A stretch of DNA of 64,000 nucleotides. Origin: Stramonita haemastoma (taxonomy: Eukaryota > Mollusca > Gastropoda > Neogastropoda > Muricidae). Shown here piece after piece: positions 20,115 to 32,213 of the stretch. Below the pieces are notes generated by a model. That model was not told where the DNA came from, ran no database searches, and was given only the letters and a program-made list of their open reading frames with translations. The stretch is taken from contig CM060320.1 of NCBI GenBank assembly GCA_030674155.1, forward strand, positions 11,529,317-11,593,316. Direction: 5' to 3'. The first letter of the stretch is position 1; every line of letters starts with the position of its first letter. The translations under genes and the position numbers were made by a program.

Positions 20115-20160
20115 TGTGTGTGATCTGACTTCAGGTCACAGCTGCCACTGTGAGAAGACG
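19640..20160. repeat. three ~43-bp tandem copies separated by an inserted SINE
   Basis: GTGATCTGACTGCAGGTTAC followed by AGCC...ACTG...GAGA occurs at about 19640, 20048 and 20119. The first and second copies are separated by the SINE at 19688-20038. A (CAGA)n tract lies between the second and third. Confidence 0.75.
19688..20038 (-). mobile_element. SINE type 1, full length
   Basis: On the minus strand the complete order is visible. The tRNA-like head has the A-box region ATAGCCTAGTGGCCGGAAC and the B box GGGTTCGAATCC. It is followed by the linker with TTAACATTAGTGCTGACTCT, a centre containing CCGAGGCCCCGTGTGCGAAC, and the tail GGGACTGGATGTAAAAAGGC with (AAAT)n repeats. This is the best copy for a family consensus. 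Confidence 0.9.
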
Positions 20161-20342
20161 GATGCCAATTCCTAGGGATTTTCCCTCTGAAGTCAACTTC
20201 AGTGCTGACCCCACTTCCCAAAAATCTTTCGGATGAGACTATACACCAAAGTCACGTGTACAAACATATGCAGAACATTTTGCACCCTGAAAACCTGTTC
20301 CATCTTTTGGAAGAGTAGGCCATTGTGTGCAAGTATGAACCC
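20161..20342 (+). mobile_element. SINE type 1 fragment
   Basis: Sense copy from AATTCCTAGGGATTTTCCCT through the linker and centre to GAGTAGGCCATTGTGTGC. The head and tail are missing. Confidence 0.7.
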
Positions 20343-20495
20343 CCCTTTTCCAATTATCCACTTTTGAAATACAGACATCTGGATACAGGCAGCTGAAGAA
20401 CAGCAGTAGAATGCAGGTGGTTGTGATGGATTGGTATTGCCATTTTTTCATTCTGATGTGGAAAGTCTACATGTAGGACTTTCCTGATTCTTACA

Positions 20496-20575
<80 letters not shown>

Positions 20576-20590
20576 GCGCACACACACAAT
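20496..20590. repeat. (CA)n microsatellite
   Basis: CA tract of about 38 units followed by mixed CA/CG units. Confidence 0.95.
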
Positions 20591-20768
20591 CACAGACACA
20601 CACACCTACACATTCACTCCTGAACACAAACGCATGTCAACACAATAACACATGTCAAACGTGTGTGCATGAACCCCCTGCACAGAAACCAAAAAAACAA
20701 AGTTGTCCAGTACATTGCATCAGATGAAGGGAGAGGGGGGTGTGTGGTTGTGGTTATGATGAAGAGCT

Positions 20769-20774
20769 TTTATT
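20769..20774 (-). promoter_or_regulatory. poly(A) signal AATAAA, distal copy
   Basis: Duplicate of the hexamer at 20837 on the minus strand. Confidence 0.45.
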
Positions 20775-20836
20775 TCAGCAGTAGGGGGGGGGGGGGGTGA
20801 GGGGTGTGTGTGTGGTTGTGGTTTTGATGAAGAGCT

Positions 20837-20842
20837 TTTATT
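20837..20842 (-). promoter_or_regulatory. poly(A) signal AATAAA, proximal copy
   Basis: Minus-strand CTGAAATAAAAGC about 70 bases downstream of the TGA at 20913-20915. Confidence 0.5.
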
Positions 20843-20912
20843 TCAGCAGTAGGGAGGGAGGGAGGAGGGTACAGACAACAAGACACTGTGCCGTTAACCA
20901 CACTGCACTGCA

Positions 20913-21010
20913 TCAGTTCATTTCACTGCCGGTGATCAGGGCACAATGTGAACATCCGTTCTTGTGGCCGGTGGCTGCAAATGTCTGGTCTCTTTCAACA
21001 TGAACACCGC
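20913..21010 (-). CDS. candidate terminal coding exon of an unrecognised minus-strand gene
   Basis: Read on the minus strand, the acceptor ATGATTCTGTGTGCAG is followed by two bases completing a codon. Then come 31 open codons and a TGA. The peptide begins GVHVERDQTFAATGHKNG and ends CALITGSEMN, with a C-x-x-C pair around SHC, so a small metal-binding turn is conceivable but unproven. Two AATAAA signals follow. The start phase (needs one base) matches the end phase of the exon at 41893-41956, giving a Gly codon across the junction. The intervening ~21 kb would be one intron holding the repeat array. The family is not recognised. Confidence 0.5.
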
Positions 21011-21184
21011 CTGCACACAGAATCATAAGAGACACACTTCAATCACTGAACTATCATAACACTGAACAATGACAACAATGCTGTCACACTGAACTATAAC
21101 TCTCTCTTCATCCTGTTGGAAACATTATATATTTATATATATATATATACAATCATATACATATATGATTACCTACTTTCACAA

Positions 21185-22845
21185 AAATAGTAAACTCATC
21201 TCTTCTTTTAGGAAATTTTCCATCAGCTCTCAAAACTGCGATAGTCACACCTCTACTCAAAAAGCACAACCTCCATCCTAACATCCTGAAGAACTATAAA
21301 CCCTTTTGTAATCTGCCTTTTATTTCTAAAGTCCTTGAAAAAGTTGTTCTGAAACAACTCTATAGCCATCTTCTTTCCAATAATCTCTTTCCCCCTTTCC
21401 AGTCTGCCTATCGCGTCAACCACAGCACTGAAACCACCCTGGTCCATACCTTAAACATGCTTCTCCATGCTTCTGACTCAGGGAAAATCTCCCTTCTTAC
21501 TCTTCTCGACTTATCTGCTGCCTTCGACACTATAGACCATTCAATTCTTCTCTCCTGTCTCCAAAACATGTTTGGCATTAAAGGCACAACCCTCACCTGG
21601 TTCACTTCATACCTTGCAGACTGAGTCCATGCAGTTGCAGTAAACAAGATTCAATCAGCGCCTGCCAAACTGGAATGTGGTGTCCCTCAGGGATCAGTTC
21701 TAGGCCCTCTTCTTTTTATCCTCTATACTGCTCCACTGTCACATGTAATAGACTGTTATCATATCAATTATCACTTGTATGCCAATGACTCTCAGGTTCA
21801 AAGCAGTGATACACCTGAAAATCTGCCATCTCTCTTGACAAATATGACAAACTGCCTTCAAGATAACCAACACTGGATGATACAAAACAAGTTACAACTA
21901 AATGCAGATAAAACCGAAGCCATGCTCGTAGGCACCAAACACAAACTCTCTTCCATTTCAACAACTTCAATAGAATTCGGTAATACGTCAATTCCGCTAT
22001 CCACTTCTGTGAAGTATCTAGGGGTTGTTGTTGACAACACATTCTCCATGCAAAAATTCATTACCCAGGCCTGTCAGTCATGCTACTATCAATTACGGCG
22101 CATTAGTGCAATTGGAAAGTACCTGTCCACTGATGCAACATCCAAACTTGTCACTTCTCTTATTCTTTCACATCTGGACTCTTGCAATTCTCTTTTAGCT
22201 GGTCTGCCAGCATCATCTATCCACTCCCTCCAACGTATACAAAACTCTGCAGCTCGTCTGGTCCTCGGAAAGAAAAAAATCTGAGCACATTACCCCTCTC
22301 TTGCAATCTCTCCACTGGCTGCCCGTACCACAGAGTAATCTACAAGATCAATACCCTCAGTTACAAATGTCTCCACAATACTGCACCCTCCTACCTCTGT
22401 GAATGTCTTCACTTGTACACACCTTCTTGCTCCCTCCACTCAGCCGCAGATACTTTGTCCTTAAGAATACACAGATTCAACCTATCTAGTACCATTGGCC
22501 GCCGCTCTTTCTCTGTTTCTGGTCCATTGATCTGGAAAGACCTCCCTCTCTCCCTCCGGCAAAAGCCTACTTATAACACTTTTAAATCCAACCTCTAGAG
22601 ACACTATTTCAAACCCAAGATTTTTTCCTTCTATTTCCGTTTCTTGTCTGTCCCCGCCTTGACATCTACCTGCCAAAGTGTATAGCGTGCGTGCATGCAT
22701 GCGTGCGCGCTTGCATGTGTGGGTACGTTAAAAATTTGCTAGGACCATAGATTGTTATTGATTGCTTGTGTGATGTACAGGTCAAATGCAAGCGCTTTGA
22801 TTTGTTTTTTTAACAAGATATAGCGCTATATAAGTTCCATGTAAT
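21185..22845 (+). pseudogene. decayed L2/CR1-type LINE, reverse transcriptase part
   Basis: 5'-truncated non-LTR element. RT landmarks in order are LKTAIVTPLLKK (about 21220), STETTLVHTLNMLLHA, the motif A region LLTLLDLSAAFDTIDHSIL, motif B CGVPQGSVLGPLLFILY, motif C YANDSQ (21778-21795), KLQLNADKTEAMLVGT, and the C-terminal thumb-like part with SLLAGLPASSIHSLQRIQNS. Motif C should be Y/F-A-D-D, so one catalytic Asp is Asn here. A TGA interrupts the frame at 21622-21624 and the frame breaks again in an A-run near 22270. The final part continues in another frame to TFKSNL. The 3' UTR ends with AAATGCAAGCGCTTTGATTT and TAGCGCTATATAAG, then an (ATAATA)n tail. It is not active. Confidence 0.9.
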
Positions 22846-22881
22846 AATGATAATAATGATAATAATAATAATAATAATAAA

Positions 22882-22942
<61 letters not shown>
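22846..22942. repeat. (AAT)n/(ATT)n microsatellite
   Basis: Tail repeats of the LINE ((ATA)n), merging into a (TTA)n tract that abuts the next repeat. The A/T strand switch at about 22884 gives a potential hairpin. Confidence 0.95.
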
Positions 22943-22944
<2 letters not shown>

Positions 22945-23296
22945 AGTCAAGAGATAGTATTTACTGAATCCTGGCAAATTTGCACTGCAACAACATTGCC
23001 TATCATGTTAAAATCAATCTGGGGCTCTGACGTCAAGACAGTGATCACTAGTGCACAAACAATTATTTTGTTAATTTTTTTACACGATCATAAACACTAT
23101 ATGCTGCTATAAAATTTTGCTCATTTAAAAGCTTGTTATCTAAGCTTTCCATTGATTTACAGCTTTACAGACTTAGTTAAGTTTTACAAATCAACATCAA
23201 GGGTTGTCTGACCCCACCCTGCTTCAAAACAACACTGGCCACTGTTAATTCCACCAGCAGCACAGGGTACCACTGCCGTTAATTCAGCATTACCAG
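22943..23296 (-). repeat. unclassified interspersed repeat, copy 2
   Basis: Inverted relative to copy 1 at 2549-2892: it begins GTCAAGAGATAGTATTTACT and ends CCGTTAATTCAGC. It differs by substitutions and short indels. About 20% divergence by eye suggests an old family. Confidence 0.7.
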
Positions 23297-24390
23297 GATT
23301 AAATTTTTTGTTTTTTTAAATCTGTGACATTTTTGCATTAAGTAATTTGCTATTGGTAGTACTTTTTCCCCATAATGAGGATATTGGTCAAATTTCTTCC
23401 TCCCTTTTACCGAACTATTGCAATTTAAATAACTAATTTTGTTGACAGACGGTGGTAGGATGATGTTTTTAGTTGCTTAACTCATTATGTGCTTTTGTTT
23501 GCTATTTACTTATTTGCATTTTTATTTATTTATTTATTTTTTTATATAAATCATAATTTTCATTTCACTGTTTATTTCTTATTTTAGTTCTCTGTGTGTG
23601 TACTTTTGTTATTTCATTATTATCTTTCTGTCCTTGTTTCTTGCCTTCTGTTTGATACTGTTGTTTTTTGTTTTGTTTTTTAATCTCTTTTGATATTTGG
23701 TTGATTATTGTTGTTAGTTAGAGGTTGTTTTTTTTTCTTAATGTTATCCCCGATAAGGGTGGGGACTGGATGTAAAAAAAACCCAAATGAGTGCTCATTC
23801 ATTATCCTCAAAATAAAAGAATTTGACCTGACTTGACTGTCCCTGAATGTCTTGCCCAGAGTTTTATCAGGTTTATTACTTGTATTGATAAATCTTTTAT
23901 TTATACTCCTTTTTTTAAAATCTCAATATGTGTTGACTGTAACTGATTTTTTGTGAACATTTTATCAAATGATCTTATTTTTCCTGTGAGCAGAATAACT
24001 GTCCATCATCATTATGATATGGTTTTATCCATTTTTTGTGACTACAATCACAAGATTGATCATGGTATTAGAGTATGTGTCCAAAACTATGTGCCTCTCC
24101 TCCCCCCCCCCCTTCTCTCAGGGGATAAAATAATCCCTCTTGTGTTCCGTTATACAGTTTCACTTAAATTTAAAGCATATATTTCCCTTGACATAAAGCC
24201 TATTGTTGACGTTTTGCGCGCACCTGTGTGCGCGTGTAAATCATTATGCCATTGTTGTTTTTGCTTTTTTTTTTTTTAAAATGTTGTGTACAATTTTCTT
24301 TTCATTTAAAAGTGGGACATGTGTTTTATGCAATTTGCTGTTGGTAGTACTTTTTCTCCATTACCATGTTACTGGTTAAAATTCACACAC
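23297..24390 (+). mobile_element. probable LINE 3' UTR sequence with a tail shared by SINE type 1
   Basis: No coding frame was found. AATTTGCTATTGGTAGTACTTT (near 23345) recurs at 24335 as AATTTGCTGTTGGTAGTACTTT, so two related copies lie in tandem. Bases 23740-23838 read GATAAGGGTGGGGACTGGAT, then GTAAAAAAAACCC, GAGTGCTCATTCATTATCCT and AATTTGACCTGACTTGAC. This is a typical CR1-like terminus, and it contains the tail of SINE type 1. Assigned as LINE by its end only. Confidence 0.5.
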
Positions 24391-24392
24391 AG

Positions 24393-24459
24393 GTCTCCAC
24401 ACTTCAATGGGAAAAGAAACCTTGGGCCAACATCCTAGTGACAGTGGATTTGGCAAACA
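24393..24459 (+). CDS. possible coding exon of unknown family
   Basis: An AG at 24392 is followed by an open frame reading VSTLQWEKKPWANILVTVDL. It can end at a GTGAGTGA donor starting at 24460, or run two more codons to a TGA at 24465. The peptide looks natural (amphipathic, two Trp), but the upstream acceptor has a weak pyrimidine tract, and the preceding sequence belongs to a repeat. Confidence 0.25.
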
Positions 24460-24529
24460 GTGAGTGATTACTTCCCTTGGTCTGTCCAAACCTGCTATCT
24501 TGGGGACAACAGCCATTTTTCCACACCTC

Positions 24530-25330
24530 TCCTTCTCCCTGCACTTTGTCTTCTTTGTTCTTTTTATTTCCCTGCACTTTGTCTTCTTTCTTTCTTTTTA
24601 TTTCCCTGCACTTTGTCTTCTTTCTTTCTTTTTATTTTCCTGCACTTTGTCTTCTTTGTTCTTTTTATTTCCCTGCACTTTGTCTTCTTTCTTTCTTTTT
24701 ATTTCCCTGCACTTTGTCTTCTTTCTTTCTTTTTATTTCCCTGCACTTTGTCCTCTTTATTCTTTTTATTTCCCTGCACTTTGTCTTCTTTCTTTCTTTT
24801 TATTTCCCTGCACTTTGTCCTCTTTCTTTCTTTTTATTTCCCTGTACTTTGTCTTCTTTCTTTGTTTTTATTTCCCTGTACTTTGTCTTCTTTCTTTCTT
24901 TTTATTTTCCTGCTCTTTGTCTTCTTTTTATTTCCCTGCACTTTGTCTTCTTTCTTTCTTTTTATTTCCCTGCACTTTGTCTTCTTTTTATTTCCCTGCA
25001 CTTTGTCTTCTTTCTTTCTTTTTATTTCCCTGCACTTTGTCTTCTGTCTTCTTTTTATTTCCCTGCACTTTGTCTTCTGTCTTCTTTTTATTTCCCTGCA
25101 CTTTGTCTTCTGTCTTCTTTTTATTTCCCTGCACTTTGTCTTCTGTCTTCTTTTTATTTCCCTGCACTTTGTCTTCTGTCTTCTTTTTATTTCCCTGCAC
25201 TTTGTCTTCTTTCTTTCTTTTTATTTCCCTGCACTTTGTCTTCTTTCTTTCTTTTTATTTCCCTGCACTTTGTCTTCTTTGTTCTTTTTATTTCCCTGCA
25301 CTTTGTCTTCTTTATTCTTTTTATTTTCTA
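24530..25330. repeat. ~33-36-bp pyrimidine-rich minisatellite, about 24 copies
   Basis: The unit is TTTATTTCCCTGCACTTTGT plus CTTCTTTCTTTCTT, with shorter CTTCTTTGTTCT and CTTCTGTCTTCT variants. The latter forms a homogeneous block of five at 25040-25200. All three forward frames are open because units lack stops. They are repeat translations, not proteins. Confidence 0.95.
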
Positions 25331-25464
25331 CTGTTTATATTCTGATAATCATAGTGTCAAGGCATATTCTTCATAGAGATGCAATGGAAGGCATCAACTC
25401 TCAGCTAGATACTTTCATTCTGGGGGTCAAAGTTTGTGGTCAGGCTGCCTGTCCCCTGTAGTAG

Positions 25465-25505
25465 CTGGACAGGCCAAAGTGAGTGTTGACAGCCTGAGTA
25501 CTGCT

Positions 25506-25551
<46 letters not shown>

Positions 25552-25605
25552 GGCAGAAAAACAGACAGGCCAAAGTTTATGTTTGACAGCCTAAGTACTG
25601 CTGAC
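25465..25605. repeat. ~40-bp duplication flanking a (CAGA)n tract
   Basis: ACAGGCCAAAGT...TTTGACAGCCT or GTGTTGACAGCCT followed by AGTACTGCTGACA occurs at 25467 and 25564, separated by CAGA repeats at 25508-25551. Confidence 0.85.
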
Positions 25606-25834
25606 ATACCTGTCCCTCCCTCCTGCATTGGCTGTCAGCCTGTTTCTCCTCAGTCTCTCTCCTGGGCTTCAGGGCTGCCTGCCTCCCTCCCTCCAGCCCT
25701 GTTGCTGTCTTCACATGGGCTGCACCACACCTGGCAACACACACAGCACACTTCTAAAGAAACAGCTCACTTTTCTACAAATACATACATACATACATAC
25801 ACTGTCTAAAATCATGTATATGCCTACTTCTATT

Positions 25835-25835
<1 letters not shown>
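25606..25835. other. non-coding DNA, no gene seen
   Basis: Contains a short (CATA)n run near 25783-25802. Confidence 0.5.
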
Positions 25836-25899
<64 letters not shown>

Positions 25900-25945
25900 G
25901 AGGAGGGAGGGAGACAGAGACGGAGACAGTTACAGAGACAGAGAG
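25836..25945. repeat. (GA)n microsatellite
   Basis: GA tract degenerating into GGAGACAGAGACGG units. Confidence 0.9.
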
Positions 25946-26329
25946 ATTTTATCTTTATTTTTATTTATTTATTTTATTCAATGATGATGATGAAAACTGG
26001 AGATGGAAAAACTAAAAGCAGGGGAGAAGGAAATGAAGAAGGCAACAGACAATGAAGAAGAAAGAGAAAGCAGAAAACAAAAGTAAAGAACAAAGAAGAA
26101 GAAAGTCAGAAAAAGACATAACAGAAGAAAGAAGAAAGCAGAAGAAAAGAAAGAAGAAAAGTTAGTTCATCCTAGACAGTGGCGGCTGTGTCATGTCATG
26201 TCATGTCATGTCCCTCACCCTCCTGTTCACTGCTGGCTGGCTCAGTCAGTGTGGGGACAGACAGGTGTGGGGGCACAGGGCAGCAGGCAGTCAGTGTCTA
26301 AAGAGGGGCAAAGGCTTCTGTCTGTCCAG
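25946..26329. other. GAA-rich DNA, no gene seen
   Basis: Purine-rich GAAGAAAG sequence to 26170, a four-fold TCATG repeat at about 26192-26213, then unique-looking DNA leading into the large array. Confidence 0.5.
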
Positions 26330-26534
26330 GGGTGAAGCAATTCTCCCCCACTTTTACTAAATAAGAGACAGGAATACATTCAGCAAACGCATAATCCCCA
26401 CTGAATACATTGATAATTATATAAACAAAAGAGATAGATATGTATTCAACAAACACATAATCCAACACTAACCTGAACAAAAATGTCAAGACAGATACAC
26501 TAACTATAATCAAGTAAATACACACACACACATA

Positions 26535-26620
<86 letters not shown>

Positions 26621-26928
26621 ACTTTTTAACAAATCTTTCTTAATTTAAAACAATATTATGAAGTAAAAGAAGAAAAAAAAAACCAAACATAACATTTTTC
26701 AAGTCGTGTTCAAGAACAAGAATTTAAAAAGTCCAAAAAGGTGTAACATATATGTGAGGGGGGAAGAAAAACAAACGAAGAGGGAGCAAAAACCAACCCA
26801 ACAAACACAGCCCGTCCTTATATAGATGACAAGAATACAACTTCAATTCAACATAAGAATAAAAACATTTCTATCTACTGATAAGTTTAGGATAGTGTAA
26901 TATGTAAAAGTGCAAAATACAAAAGAAG

Positions 26929-27008
<80 letters not shown>

Positions 27009-27984
27009 CTTCAGGTTACATCTTCATCAAAATAGACCAGTCAAAAAAATCTGAAAAAAAACCACCTACACAAAACGCTTCTTTAAAACGATGTTTTAAA
27101 TGAAACATGTCAAGTCAATATATGTCAAAAGAACTAATTGTAGGCAAAACACCATCTCATACATTCCAATTTATAGAATACACATAAGACAAAAAATAAG
27201 AAAGAGGACAGGGAGAGAGAGAGAAACAGAGTCAGAGAGAGAGAGAGAGAGAGGGGGGGGGGGGGAATTTTCAGGTTACATCATTATTAAAATAAATTTT
27301 AAAAAGTATTATAAAGCACCCACACGAAACACTTCTTTAAAATAACATCATTATGAATGAAACCTATCATGTAACAATGTGGCCAAAAGCCCAAAACAAA
27401 TAAATATTTAAACCTCATCAAATCAACGACAAAACAATTTAAAGTTTCAAACCAACTATAAATTAAAATCAACACATTTAAAAAAGCATAGTATACTAAT
27501 GAGGGATATTATGATGCAACACCTAAACACAATATTTTGCAAATCGTGTTAAAAGTGTAAAAAAAAAGTGCAACATATATGTGAGAGGAAAAAACCAAAG
27601 AAAGAAGGCAAAGAAACATTAAGTCAATGTCTATCAAAAGAATCAATTTTAGGCAAAAACACAATCTGAATATCAAAACTATATAAAACAAGTCCAACAA
27701 CAACAAAAAAGATTAATATCACTATATTTAAACAAACCTTTTCATAGTACTATGAATGAAAACCAAAGAAATATAAATACACCAACATTCATAATAAATG
27801 AACGAATCAATAATCTTTATTTTTTCAAGGGTAACAGAGTTAGTATTTACATACATTTTTTTCATCCAGCTCTTGCCCTGATTAGGGAACAGCAACACCA
27901 CCACCCCCAAAAAACCCTAACAAAAACACCCCCCCCCTCTCCCAATGAAACAAAAACAACAGAAAAACAAAACCACCATTACCA
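26330..27984. repeat. array unit 1 (incomplete)
   Basis: Landmarks A-G are present, then L directly (27797-27900); H-K are missing. It includes an (AT)n tract at 26537-26613 and GA tracts at 26934-27006 and about 27215-27255. Confidence 0.75.
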
Positions 27985-28612
27985 ACAATAAAGGTTCAAC
28001 CTAATGATTTTTAAAAGCAATATAGGTATACATTCAATAAATGCATAATCCCCACTGGGATACATTGATAATCATTTAAACAAAATAGAGAGATGTATTC
28101 AACAAACACATAATCCCTAACTGACCCGAACAATAATGTCAAGACAGATATACTGATTATAATGAAATAAATCAAATAGATTAGAACTGACAGGAGACAG
28201 CAGAGAAGAAATCAACCCAAACAAATATGTATCAAAACATTTCCACAAATTTTTCTCACTGTAAAACAATAATTTGAAGAAAAAGAAAAAAACAACTAAA
28301 GGCAAACAAACATTTAAAAAATCAACATTATGATGTAAAACCCAAACATAACATTTTTCAGGTTGTGTTCAAGAACATAAATTTAAAAAGTCCAAAAAGG
28401 CGTAATATATTTGTGAGGGGAAAAAAATAAACGAAAACGGACAAAAAACAACAACAAAAATAACTAACCAAACAAACACAGCCCACCCTTTCTCAACAAC
28501 AAGATAAAATTTCAAATTCAACTTAAGAACCAGAATATTTCTATCTTATGAAAAGTTTAGGATATAATATGTGAATGTGAATGTGAAAAGTGAGAAAGAG
28601 GGGGAGAGAGAG

Positions 28613-28675
<63 letters not shown>

Positions 28676-28872
28676 TACATGTTACATCATCATCGAAATT
28701 TACCTATCAACAAAGTCTAACTTAACACCCAAATGAAACCCTTCTTAAAAATGATATTATCAATGAAACATATTAAGTCAATGTCTGTCAAAAGATTAAT
28801 TTTAAACAAACACCATCTAATACATTCCAACTTACAGAATATACAAAAGACAAAAAAATAAAGAGAGGGAAC

Positions 28873-28959
<87 letters not shown>

Positions 28960-29052
28960 AAAGTGCGTTTGACAAAAACAACAACACAACACAAACACAC
29001 AATCACCACACACACACACACACCACACACCACACAGGCATGCGCATGTGGT

Positions 29053-29112
<60 letters not shown>

Positions 29113-29600
29113 GAGAAGGAAGCACTTAACTCTTAGTGCAAAAAATCATCTCCAGCTGATCGATATACGAGGCCTGTGAACAGACATAAATCAAGTTGGA
29201 AATAATGTATGCCAAATAACAACTCCATTCCTCCCCCCCCCCCCCCCCCTTTGACTGTCCCCTCTTCCCACATAAATATAGCAATCTCGCTACTTATATT
29301 AATGTATGCTTAAACGTAATACTAATGTACCCCAAAATTCATAATAAATGAATAATCTTTACATTGCATTTTATTTATTTTTTTTATTATTACTTTTAAA
29401 AAATTCTTTTATACCCAGGAAAATGGGATAAGCACTCTTTCATGGGTAACAGAGTAAGTATTCACATCCTTTTTTTCATCTGGCCCTTGCACTGATAAGG
29501 AAATAGCAACAACACCCCCCACTCCCCCCTCCCACCCCCTCCAAAAAAAGCAAACCAAAATAACCACACAAAACAAAAGAAAAACAAAACCCCAATCACC
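27985..29600. repeat. array unit 2 (incomplete)
   Basis: A-E are present, then a GA tract at 28878-28958 jumps straight to the CA tract (about 29000-29110), K and L. F-J are missing, as if GA or CA tracts recombined. Confidence 0.75.
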
Positions 29601-30234
29601 AACAATAAAAGCTCAACTTATAATTTTAAAAAAAGAGGTAGGTGTACATTCAACAAACACATAATCCAACCTGGATAAATTGTTCATCGTTCCAACAAAA
29701 GAGATACACATGTATTATACAAACACACAATCAACAACTGACCTGAACATAAATGTCAAGACAGATACACTGATTATAATCAAGTAAATTAAATAGATTA
29801 AAATTGAGAGGAGACAGCAGAGAATAAAGCAACCTAACCAAAAACAAACAAATATATATAAATAAACATTTTCACGAATCTTTCTTACTTTAAAGCAATA
29901 TTAGGAAGAAAAAGGAAAAAAAACCTAACAGCAATCAAACATTAAAAAAATCGACACATTCAGATATCATGCCCAAAGAAGTAATGCTCAAGAACAAGAA
30001 TTTAAAAAGTCCAAAAAGGGTAACATATATATGTGAGAGGGAAAAAAACAAGCGAAGAGGGGAAAAAACCAAAACAACAACCCCCCCCAACCAAACAAAC
30101 ACAGCCCGTCCTTATTTTAACAACAAGAATATAATTTCAATTCAACATAAGAATCAAAACATTTCTACCTAATGATAAGTTTAGGATAATATAATACGTG
30201 AAAGTGGAAAACAGAAAGGAAGGGAGGAAAGACA

Positions 30235-30265
<31 letters not shown>

Positions 30266-32138
30266 CAGAGAGCAGGACAGAGAGACAGAGAGACAGAGAG
30301 ACAGAGAGAGACAGAGAGACAGAGAGAGACAGAGAGAACAGAGAGAGACAGAGAGAGAACAGAGACGAGACAGAGAGAATCAGAGACAGAGACAGAGACA
30401 AGAGACAAGAGAGAGACAGAGACAGAGACAGAGACAGAGAGACAGAGACAGAGAGAAGACAGAGACGAGAGACAGAGAGAGACAGAGACAGACAGACAGA
30501 GAGGAGAGAGAGAGACAGAGACAGAGATAGAGAGAGAGAAAGAGAGAGAGAGAAAGCTTCCTACATGTTATATCATCATCAAAATTGATCCATCAACGAA
30601 GTCTGAGAAGATACCCACAGGAAAGCCTTCTTTAATTTCATAAAAAATATTATGAAAGAAACATATCAAGTGAATGTCTGTCAAAACAGTTCATTTCAGG
30701 TAAGACACCATCTCATACATTCCAACTTACAGAGTATACATAAGACAAAAAAATAAGAGAGAGGACACGGAAAGAGAGAGAGAGTGAGACAGAGACAGAG
30801 ACAGAGAGAGAGACAGACAGACAGAGAGGGGGAGCATTTTCAGGTTACATCATTATAAACCTTATCAAATCAACAACAAAACAGCAATTAAAAGTTAAAT
30901 ACAAACCACCTATCAATCAAACTCAATACATTTATAAAAGTATAGTATACTAATCAGGAACATTATGATGAAACGCCTAAACATAATAAATTTCAAATTG
31001 TGTTCAAGAACATGAATTTAAAAGTCAAAAAGATGTAACCTTTATGTGAGGGGGAGAAAACAAAGAAAGAGGGTAAAGAAACATACTAAGTCAATGTCTA
31101 TCAAAAGATATTCATTTTGGGCAAAATACAACTTCAATATCAAACTATATCAAACAATCCCAATAAAAAAAAAAAGGATAAAGATTAAAGTTTTTACACA
31201 AAACCCTTTCTTTGTTTACAACGATACTATGAAAGAAAACCAAAGAAAAATAAATACACAGAACACAAAAAATCACTACAGATTATTAAATGAAAGTGCT
31301 CCATAAAATCCAAACATAACACCTAATCAATTAATAATACCACCAAACTCCTTCAAAATCCAGGACAATTCTAAATTTTAACCCTCCCCCCCAAAAAAAA
31401 AGAACAAACACAAACCCAACCACCACCAAACTTCACCCCCCTCCCCTTTCCCTATCCCATCCAATACAATTCTGGAAAATGTAGCGTACATGTGATGAAG
31501 AGAACAACACTGTCCTTAATTTGAGGAAGATGGGAAGAAAAGGAGAGGAGAGAACAGAAGAGTGAGAGAGCGCGAGGGAGACAGACACAGAGAGACAACA
31601 AGCCACAAACCAACCATACACACCAGCTGATGCACAGACAAAATACTTAACTCATCATCCCACACTAGCTGATGCACAGACAAAATACTTAACTCATCAT
31701 CCCACACTGTCTTCACCTGGCTCCCTACACCAGGCCTGTCAACACACAGAAAGGGATATCCTGTTTTCACAATTGCACCTTTTCAGTTTCAGAAGACTTT
31801 TCTATTTTATACAGAAATAGTTTAAGCTAGTACTGGTACAACCAAGCTTTCAACCCCCATTCTCACACATTTCTTCAACATTATGTTGAGTAGATGAAAA
31901 ATTCAAATAAAAATAAAAGATAACTGGGTGCAACTGTGTCAAAGTTGTGAAAATATTAGAAAAAGAAATGACAAAGAAACAACAGTGGGTGAGTGTATTC
32001 TGGTAATACAAGGCAACATTACGGCAAAACTGCTTTTGACAATGTATACATTATCAATGAAGAGAAGAACAAAGTGCGCGTGACAGGAAACAAATCACAC
32101 ACACACACACACACATACACAGAGGCACGCGCATGCGG

Positions 32139-32213
<75 letters not shown>

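Larger units (their letters stand above)
20690..20875 (-). repeat. ~68-80-bp tandem duplication carrying a poly(A) signal
   Basis: GTGTGGTTGTGGTT.TGATGAA then GAGCTTTTATTTCAGCAGTA occurs twice, 68 bases apart. Read on the minus strand, each copy contains AATAAA downstream of the stop codon of the terminal exon at 20913-21010. Confidence 0.8.

Noticed and set aside
24460..25461. Three overlapping ~300-codon frames
   Set aside because: The pyrimidine-rich minisatellite lacks stops in all forward frames. Frame usage follows unit length, not coding constraint.
31433..31770. Minus-strand frames shared by array units (…WDDELSILSVHQ…)
   Set aside because: Open only because landmark I is tandemly repeated. 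The end is the damaged GTTAAGTATT site, and the frame is not maintained across units.
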